Below are positions 34,106 through 40,904 of a stretch of 40,904 nt of DNA, piece after piece. A program made the translations under genes and the position numbers. Within the stretch, counting starts at the first letter, position 1. Each line of letters starts with the position of its first letter. The notes beneath the pieces were generated by a model, which was not told the origin of the DNA, searched no databases, and was given only the letters and a program-made list of their open reading frames with translations. The stretch comes from Allomyces macrogynus ATCC 38327 (taxonomy: Eukaryota > Blastocladiomycota > Blastocladiomycetes > Blastocladiales > Blastocladiaceae), in NCBI GenBank assembly GCA_000151295.1, contig GG745353.1, positions 198,062-238,965 of the forward strand, read 5' to 3'.

Positions 34106-35114
34106 GGTGTGATAGAGACAGCGAGCGAGCGAGAGGGAGGAGTTGGTCCAAAAAGATTGGGTGGAGAGCAGATCAACAGCGCGGGCGCGGCCGGCTTTTG
34201 TAGGCTGGCCAGAGCTACTTGATCGTCGCGGTTGTTGCCGAACTTGGTCGTTGCGGTCGTGCGTGCGTGGGGCCCAAGTGGACTGTGTGGTTCTGCAAGG
34301 CCCAAGGCAGTGATGGGACTGTGAAAAGACCAAGTTGCCGGTCAACGTGGGATCATCACGGTCGCGACGCGTCCGGGTTGCCAAGCGGCGGGTGGCGAAG
34401 CAAACGTGGGCGGCAATGACAGCAGCTTCACGTGCCACCCAGTCGCACGAGCTCACGCGATCTGGTTAAATGTGCCGGCGGAAAGTGGCGGAAAGAAGGC
34501 GAGTTTCGCCTCAGGAGGCGCCCAGGAGAGCATTCATTGGATGCAGGCCAAATCTCCTCGTGCTGGCGGCGTTGCGATCCAGGGTCGCGCTTGGACATTC
34601 CTGCCCAAAAGAATGCGGTCGCGTGCGTGCATGGATCTCGGGGCTTGAGCGCCGGGCGAACAAGCGACGTGACTCGAGCCGCAGACTGCGGGTCGGATTT
34701 CAACACTGCCTTTGCTCCTGATCGCGCGTCTCGTCGCCGTGCTGGACGGCTCCAATCCGTTCTTTGCGAACGCTTTCCGACGCCAACCGGCCGCCGCGGC
34801 CGAAGGTGATGCGGACATGCGACCAACACCACCCATCCCCGCACGCACAACGCAGCGCGTTTTGGCCGTCGGCCATGAGTCGCACCTCCGTGACCGATGG
34901 ACTGTGCCGGCCCGCTCCGTTACGACACCGTCACCTCGAATCAACGCGCACTTCGCCCCCGCGCGCGTGCCCTTCAAGTACCGGCCCGCCCCCGCCTTCG
35001 ATGCTGACGTGACCGGCCTCGTCCTCCTCCTCCTCTCTCTCCGCGCTGCGCGACCAAGGACCCACCCACCCACCCACTCACAACCGTCAACCATCCAACC
35101 AACGACCACCAACC
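34106..35114. promoter_or_regulatory. shared divergent region between ilv5 and ilv2
   Basis: 1,009 nt separate the two start codons, so both promoters lie here. I could not identify a confident Gcn4-type TGACTCA: the nearest is GTGACTCG at about 34669-34676 (TGACTC core, one mismatch). CT-rich and CCAACC-rich leader sequence precedes ilv2. Open frames in the interval are unsupported. Confidence 0.55.
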
Positions 35115-37350
35115 ATGTTGCCGACCATTCTTCGCGCATCCACCGTACCATCGACATGATTCCTCGCTCGACCTCGCCCTTGCCGCTGCCAGCGCTGTGG
35201 CACGGTCAGCGACGGCGCGCTCGTCTAATCCGGCCGCGTTTGCTGCTGCTGCTCGCTCCAAGGCTTCGCTCGCAACGTACGCACGCGCCTTCTCCCTATT
35301 TTCTGATGTCGTGAAAAAATCTCTTCAGAGGCTGACATGACCGCTTTGTCTGTGATCACACTTGTGCAGCCCCTCGCCAGCCTTGAATCCGTCTGCGCCG
35401 CCGCCTCTCCCGCCGACTTCCACTTCCACGTCGTCGTCCAAGCCCGCTTCCGCCGCCGCTACCGCTGCTGCTGCCTCGCCCGCATGGGCTGCGCCAGCCA
35501 CGACCCCTGCAGCGACAACCGACGCGGACGCCGACCTCGACGCGTCGTATATCGGCATGACGGGCGGCGAAATTGTGCACCAAATGCTCATCAAGCACGA
35601 CGTGAAAGTCTGTTTTGGGTACCCGGGCGGCGCGATCCTGCCCGTCTTTGACGCCATTTACGAGTCGCCGCATTTCGAGTTTGTTCTGCCTCGGCACGAA
35701 CAGGGCGCGGGCCACATGGCTGAGGGATACGCGCGCGCGACGGGTCGCCCGGGTGTCGTGATCGTGACGTCCGGTCCTGGCGCGACCAACGTCGTGACCC
35801 CGCTGCAAGACGCGCTCTCTGACGGCACCCCTCTGGTCGTGTTTACTGGCCAAGTGCCTACCGCGGCCATTGGGTCGGACGCGTTCCAGGAAGCTGACGT
35901 AATTGGGATCACGCGTGCGTGCACCAAGTGGAACGTGATGGTCAAGGACGTGGCCGAACTGCCGCGTCGCATCACCGAGGCGTTCACGATTGCAACTTCG
36001 GGCCGCCCAGGCCCCGTGCTCGTTGACTTGCCCAAAGACGTGACGGCAACCGTGTTGCGCAAGGCGATCCCGCGCGTTCCGGACGTCCCGCGGTTCCCCG
36101 GTCGTCCGCCCAACTTCTTGTCGCCGCACTACACGGACGCGGCGACGGGCGCGTCGCCCGGGTTGCTCGCGACGCTGAGCAAGGTGTCCAAGGCGATTCA
36201 GACGGCCAAAAAGCCCATCATCTACGCGGGCCAAGGCATTCTCTCGTCTCCGCACGGACCGCGACTGTTGGCCGAGCTGGCCACCAAGGCGCAGATTCCC
36301 GTGACCACGACGTTGCAAGGGCTTGGCGCGTTCGACGAGCACCACCCGCTGTCGCTGCACATGCTTGGTATGCACGGTGCCGCCTACGCGAATTTGGCGA
36401 TCCAGGACGCCGACGTGATCCTCGCGCTCGGCGCGCGGTTTGATGACCGCGTCACGGGCACTCTCGCCAAGTTTGCGCCCGCGGCAAGGCAGGCCGAGCG
36501 CGATGGTACCGGCGGCATCTTCCATTTCGAGGTGGTGCCCAAGAACATCAACAAGACGGTGCAGGTGACCGACGCGGTCGAGGGCGACGTCGTTGCCAAC
36601 ATGCGTCACCTGCTGGCGCTCGTGCCGGAAATCACGGCCGACGCGCCGAACCGCGCGCCGTGGCTCGCGCAGATCGCCGAGTGGAAGGCCAAGCACCCGT
36701 TCAGCTACGGCGCGCCGCAGGACCCGGGCCACATGATGCGGCCGCAGTACGTGATCGACGTGCTGAACCGTATGTCCGCGGACAAGAAGGCCGATACGGT
36801 GATCACGACGGGTGTTGGGCAGCACCAAATGTGGGCCGCGCAGTACTACCGGTGGACGCACCCGCGCACGCTCATCACGTCCGGCGGGCTCGGGACCATG
36901 GGGTACGGCCTGCCGGCGGCGATTGGCGCCAAGGTCGCTCTCGGCCACGACAAGACGGTGATCGACATTGACGGCGACGCGTCGTTCAGTATGACGGCCA
37001 TGGAATTGCAGACGGCCGCGCAGTACAATATCGGCGTCAAGGTGTTGTTGCTGAACAACGATTTCCAAGGGATGGTCAAGCAGTGGCAGGACTTGTTCTA
37101 CGAGGAACGGTTCTCGGGGACGCCCATGGTCAACCCGGATTTCGTCAAGCTGGCCGAGGCGATGGGGGTCAAGGCGTTGCGCGCGTCGACGCCCGAGGAA
37201 CTCGAGGTGGCCATGGCCGAGTTTTTGAACTACAACGACGGGCCCGTGCTGCTGGAGGCACGCGTGTGCAAGCGCGAACACGTCTACCCGATGGTTCCGG
37301 CGGGCAAGGGCTTGCACGAGATGGTGCTCGGGTCGCCCGAGGACAAGTGA
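35115..37350 (+). CDS. ilv2: acetolactate synthase catalytic subunit, mitochondrial (Ilv2)
   Basis: Thiamine-diphosphate enzyme catalysing the first common step of branched-chain amino-acid synthesis. Two exons, 35115-35276 and 35370-37350. Catalytic Glu in LPRHEQGAGHMAEGYARATG; TSGPGATN; FAD-binding middle domain (GLGAFDEHHPLSLHMLGMHG); ThDP/Mg motif DGDASFSMTAMEL ... LNNDFQGMVKQWQ; FYEERFSGT. The mature domain starts near IGMTGGEIVHQMLIKHDVKV. The N-terminus is Ala/Ser/Pro-rich, a targeting peptide plus linker. ATG 35115 opens MLPTILRASTVPST and then meets a TGA. The frame that joins exon 2 in correct phase (LALAAASAVARSATARS) is one base away, so one extra base near 35155-35160 must be assumed (total then 713 aa). 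Otherwise the first exon lies elsewhere. Confidence 0.92.
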
Positions 37351-37753
37351 GCATGGAAAACGTGCTCGAAAGTTTGGATTTTCGTAGTTGGTCTCTTTAG
37401 TGTTTTTTGGCCGTTGAATACCTCTCTTCGTTTCCAAGTGTCGTCTCCCGTCGTCGTGAATCTATTTGGTGCCAGTGGAGTGCAATTTTAGAAACGTTCT
37501 TGTGTCCTGCGTGTCGGCAGCACCTGTTTGGTCGGTGTATTGAGAAGAAGTGCGGAACAGAAGACGACCGAGGGAGAGCAACCGAAGAGATAACAGTTCA
37601 ATGAACGCGGCGACCCAAGCCGTCCTGCTTGAACCTAACCTAACCTATCAACCGAAACCCTAGCCACTTCTGTCGACTGATCACTCCATTTCCAAACGCT
37701 CGAGCGTTGCAGCTTGCAGATCTTTGCTCTTGCCAACGACCACCTTTCCAACC
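37351..37753. other. intergenic between ilv2 and bcp1
   Basis: 403 nt containing the ilv2 3' end and the bcp1 promoter. The short motif AACCTAACCTAACCTA (37632-37647) is three CCTAA units. No gene is visible. Confidence 0.5.
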
Positions 37754-39100
37754 ATGACACCGCCGGCAAAGAACAAGAATAAGCAGCAAAAACCCGCGAC
37801 GACGACGGCCGTCGTGGGCACAGCCACGGTCAGTACCGCACCAGCACCAACCCTCGTCAAAGGCCCCGCCAAGCACAAGCGAGACGGGACTGCCGTCGCT
37901 GCACGGGCAGGCGGCCATAAGAAGACTGCTGCCGCACCAATGGCGCCGACCAAGAGGGAGGAGGGGAAGTTGAGTACCAGCGACGACTCGGAAGAGGAGA
38001 GCGACAGCGATGCCGAGGACTCGAGCAACGAGGAGGATGAGGACGATGACGATGACGATGACAACGTACGGGCTGGAAACCCAGGTCATGATTTGGGCGG
38101 ACCCTTGATTCTTTGGCCTGACCTGCACCTGCCCGCTTCCCCATCTTCCAGATCGTTGACGTCGAATTCGACTTCTTCTCGCTTGTCGAGACCGACTACC
38201 ACGCCGTGAAGCGGTTCCTGACGCAAGCGCTCGGTGCCGATGCTGGCGACCATCTTTCGGGCCTTGTCGACCTGACCGACCACCTGCTCGCGGCGCCCGT
38301 CGGGTCGACCGTCAAGTGCGACGGCGAAGCGTCCGACCCGTACGCTGTTACGACGCTCGTGGGCCTCTCGGGCCCGACCTGGGCCACGCACCGCGCGACC
38401 AAACCGCTCGCGGCGTTTTTGAGCAAGAAGATCAAGGACAAGCGGTTTGGCGCGCTGCTCGAGAAGGCGCGCGTCGCGTGGCTCGTGCACGAGCGGCTCA
38501 TCAATGTGCCGTGGCAGGTGGCTGCGCCGCTGCACCGGCTGCTGGTGGACGAGATCAAGGATGCCGACAGCAAGGATTACGAGTTTGAGTACGCGGTCGT
38601 GCTCTGCCCCGTGTATTCGGCCGACGATGCCGACGCTGACGAGGAGCAGGAGGAGGAGGACGAGGAGGAGGACGCCGCCGCGGTCAAGAAGCGCCGGATC
38701 CAGGCAATGCTGCGCGGCGGCAAGAGCGCAGCGGCGGCAGCGGCGGCCAAGAAGCGCAAGATCAAGAAGCCGGCCGCGGCGACGCTCACGTCGTACACGT
38801 ACCTCGAGCAGGAGTACATGGAAAAGGTGAGTTTGCGAGAAACTCATTTCGTGACTGCGCTCGAGACGAAAACTAACGCATCCACTTGTGTAGCACGCGG
38901 AATGGTCGAGCAACGTGACGCTTGCTGTTGCGGGCGACCCGGAAGCGACTGCGGGCACCGTGGGGCCGAGTGGGAGCATGCGCGCGACGCGTAAGGCGCT
39001 CGTCATCAAGGCGAGCAAGCTGCCTAAGATTGTTGAGGAGCTCGAGGAGCTGGTCGCGCAGAGCGAGGCGTTGATCAGGCAGGAGCGCGTGTTTGAGTAG
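37754..39100 (+). CDS. bcp1: Bcp1/BCCIP-family nuclear protein
   Basis: Bcp1 (yeast)/BCCIP (animals) family; in yeast it chaperones ribosomal protein uL14 and supports nuclear export. Three exons, 37754-38065, 38152-38826 and 38894-39100, splice exactly to 397 aa. The N-terminal ~105 residues are basic then very acidic (DDSEEESDSDAEDSSNEEDE then a run of Asp). The family core follows: IVDVEFDFFSLVETDYHAVK, GSTVKCDGEASDPYAVTTLV, VPWQVAAPLHRLLVDEI, YEFEYAVVLCPVY. An acidic loop (EEQEEEDEEED), a basic stretch (KKRKIKKP) and the C-terminal block YTYLEQEYMEK, WSSNVTL, TRKALVIKASKLPKIVEELE complete it. It is longer than yeast Bcp1 (283 aa) because of the N-terminal extension and the internal charged loop. 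The stop codon lies at the start of a 20-nt tandem repeat. Confidence 0.94.
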
Positions 39101-39160
39101 GCGTGTATAGTTTTGAGTAGGCGTGCATAGTTTTGAGTAGGCGTGCATAGTTTTGAGTAG
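39087..39160 (+). repeat. 20-nt tandem repeat seeded by the bcp1 stop codon
   Basis: Three units GCGTG(T/C)ATAGTTTTGAGTAG occupy 39101-39120, 39121-39140 and 39141-39160. A shorter related unit (GCGTGTTTGAGTAG, 39087-39100) encodes the last residues and stop of bcp1. Units 2 and 3 are identical; unit 1 differs by one base. This looks like recent slippage or duplication of the gene's 3' end. Confidence 0.92.
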
Positions 39161-39640
39161 CGTATTTCAGTTTCCGGTCGTGAATTGTTCCATTTGGATC
39201 GTTACATGTATCTGTCCATGGGTCAGAGTCCTTGTCCTGACAGTATCGACTAGCGCGCTGCTGCAATTGGCTGGCAACACCGCCTGCCATGCCTGTTCCA
39301 CGAGCGTGAGGTCTGGTTTGGCTCCGATAAAAACGTTCGCAACATGTTACGCAACCGAGGGCACATGAGTTGGGTTGACTGCTTGCAGGAGGTCACGCTT
39401 GTCTCTCTCTGCAAGACTGATCAATCGTGTGAGGTTTGCTGGTGCTTCCAGCCCCGCCAACCCCCGGCGACCAACGGCGCATATCCATCAAGTTCTGTTT
39501 GCTGAATGTATGGCCCCTGATTGCTCCAGCGCAATCCTTCTGGCACCAGACAAGCGTGATTCATGTCAATAGCATTGCTGACAGCACAGCCTTCCTGTCA
39601 TTGTGCTTCGAGTCAACAATGCAAGACAACAAATAACACC
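39161..39640. other. intergenic, no supported gene
   Basis: About 480 nt after the tandem repeat. No domain, RNA gene or repeat recognised. GC content falls toward the right end. Confidence 0.45.
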
Positions 39641-40904
39641 GAAATTTGCATCGATTCTTAAAACAATATGGTGCGCGACTTCAACGACAGCGTGCAAATC
39701 GATCCCTTGCCTTTGCAGGCTGACCCACTTCTTTGTGCACAGTGTTCCAAACTCCTTGCACCACACGCACATGTGTTCAGTGGGTTCAATTTGCCCCAAG
39801 AAATGCGAGCCTGGAACGATTTCGTACTGGCCATCATGCTTCAGGAAGGCATTAAATACGCGCATCTTTCAGTCATCAAGCAGGACCTGTTTGTTGAAGT
39901 TTTCACTGAGGAGCTGTGAGATTTTTCCATGATGGGCAATACCACCATGACGCTCACAGTTGCGCTGAAGATCCTGTTTAACGTGCACCAGATTCTTGAC
40001 ACTGATTCCACTCATGGAAGGAAAAGGCTCTGTTTGGCCTGGTTTGCCTGAAGACAGAGATTCTCAATTACGACACTGCTGGCCCCAACCTGGCCTTCCC
40101 TTCGTCTGCAAACGTTTTGCTTGACGTGGTCAACTTCCTCCACCAAATGATCCCAGAGTTGAAGGATGGCCAGGCACTGGAAGGCGAGTGGACTGCATCA
40201 AGGTTCTTTGACTTCCACCCATGGTTGTGTGATCATATTCATTACATGCTGTTGCAACAGATATGATTGTCCACCCAACAGTTCAGTCACGTCCGATCAT
40301 TCATGTGGCGCCCTTGTATAATTCATGTTGTTGCTACAGTTGCAACCACAGCATTGAAGCCCCATCATGGCCAGACTTGGAACGATTCATGGACCTGTAT
40401 GGTAAGGAGTCTCTGTTTCTTGGTTGCGCACCCAACATGGCCAAGCAATTTATGAAGACCTACAACTTGGCATGCAGTTTGTCAGTCACATAATTGAGGG
40501 TTTGGCACAGTGGAGCAGTTGTTTGGTGGGTGACATGTACATGGTCAGCCTGCTGACTGTTGTGATTCCCTGCAGGATTGGCAGACGATCAGGAATGGCT
40601 GCAAGTTGCATTGGTGTGTCAGGATTGGGCGTTTTCAGTGGTTGACAAGTCACAAGTGGTAGTCATGTCAAATGTGGTCATCATGCACATTGCTTCAAAT
40701 TGTCAGAGGCGTTTTGCGTTTCAGAGTCTGGATGGAGAATGACGTGAAGATTGTGGGTGACTGCTGTGGCAGTGGGAGCATTTGGTTTGCAGTGGTGCAC
40801 TGTGGGCACCACACTGGTTGTGGTCAATATGTGTTGGGGCAACCCAGGTGTTCTCGTTTTGGATTCTTTCGACAGAATGTCATTGAAGAACGTCTAGAGA
40901 AATG
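39641..40904 (+). pseudogene. CpG-poor, frame-broken coding-like DNA; possible decayed repeated element
   Basis: Several coherent-looking protein stretches on the plus strand are broken by stops and frame changes. They include 39668-39919 (LLCAQCSKLLAPHAHVFSGF), ~39931-40050 (MTLTVALKILFNVHQILD), ~40021-40265 (LLDVVNFLHQMIPEL, SRFFDFHPWLCDHIHYML) and 40263-40493 (RPIIHVAPLYNSCCCYSCNH, DLERFMDLYGKESLF). CxxC pairs recur. GC is about 48 percent against 60-68 percent in neighbouring genes, and CpG is strongly depleted: 40321-40380 and 40441-40560 contain none. I do not recognise the protein. Cysteine-cluster regions of KDZ-type transposases are one idea, without real support. It continues past the window end. 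Confidence 0.4.

Noticed and set aside
35356..37437. Very long antisense open frame opposite ilv2 (and similar long antisense frames opposite DHCR24, PKA-R and ABCE1)
   Set aside because: High GC at third positions suppresses stops on the opposite strand. The sense frames carry full catalytic motifs, while the antisense frames show only Arg/His/Val-rich low-complexity sequence.
37632..37647. AACCTAACCTAACCTA as an interstitial telomere-like motif
   Set aside because: Only about three CCTAA units, inside an ordinary intergenic region flanked by genes; the usual fungal repeat is TTAGGG. Too short to mean anything.
39668..40645. Assigning the right-end segment to a named transposon
   Set aside because: Cys pairs resemble cysteine clusters seen with KDZ elements, but I see no transposase catalytic motif, terminal repeats or target duplications, so no family name is justified.

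Overview
The window is 40.9 kb of GC-rich nuclear DNA from a eukaryote, most likely a zoosporic fungus. Most genes carry short introns of about 55 to 110 nt, with a few of 180 to 240 nt, and most introns start GTACG or GTNCG. There are no operons, RBS or prokaryotic signals. The gene set is fungal or opisthokont: Sch9-type kinase, PKA regulatory subunit, RNF10/Mag2, Tpa1/OGFOD1, Otu1/YOD1, ABCE1/Rli1, Bcp1, Ilv2 and Ilv5. A DHCR24-type sterol C24-reductase, absent from the yeast and mould ergosterol pathway, points to a cholesterol-making lineage such as Blastocladiomycota. That placement is inference. A run of 100 Ns (25260-25359) shows this is a draft scaffold.

Layout. 0.3-2.5 kb: Sch9-type AGC kinase (minus). 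3.4-3.7 kb: fragment of an unrecognised gene family (plus). 4.3-6.6+ kb: mitochondrial ABCB8-type half transporter (minus). 7.8-9.6 kb: Tpa1/OGFOD1 prolyl hydroxylase (plus), convergent with an RNF10-type RING ligase at 9.8-12.3 kb (minus). 12.8-13.7 kb: mitochondrial ribosomal L7/L12 (minus), head-to-head with DHCR24 at 14.4-16.5 kb (plus). 18.0-19.2 kb: PKA regulatory subunit (plus). 19.5-20.8 kb: OTU1/YOD1 deubiquitinase (minus). 21.3-25.7 kb: full-length ABCC exporter (minus), head-to-head with ABCE1 at 26.7-29.1 kb (plus). 29.5-30.5 kb: one fairly complete and two decayed copies of the 3.4-kb family (minus). 31.1-32.4 kb: stomatin-type SPFH protein (plus). 32.9-34.1 kb: ketol-acid reductoisomerase (minus), divergent from acetolactate synthase at 35.1-37.4 kb (plus). 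37.8-39.1 kb: Bcp1 (plus), ending in a 20-nt tandem repeat. 39.6-40.9 kb: lower-GC, CpG-poor, frame-broken coding-like DNA that looks like a decayed repeated element.

How the genes relate. Most are unlinked housekeeping functions. The clearest functional pair is Ilv5 and Ilv2, consecutive mitochondrial steps of valine/isoleucine synthesis that share one ~1-kb intergenic region. Four genes touch ribosome function or quality control (Tpa1/OGFOD1, RNF10, ABCE1, Bcp1). Two are nutrient-signalling components (Sch9-type kinase, PKA-R).

Quality. Seven intron-containing genes (Sch9-type kinase, RNF10, MRPL12, ABCE1, stomatin, Bcp1 and the body of OTU1) splice to exact open frames, as do the 3' exons of the ABCC gene. 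Single-base or splice-phase discrepancies remain in the ABCB8-type gene, Ilv2, DHCR24 and the 5' end of OTU1. They may be assembly errors or real lesions.
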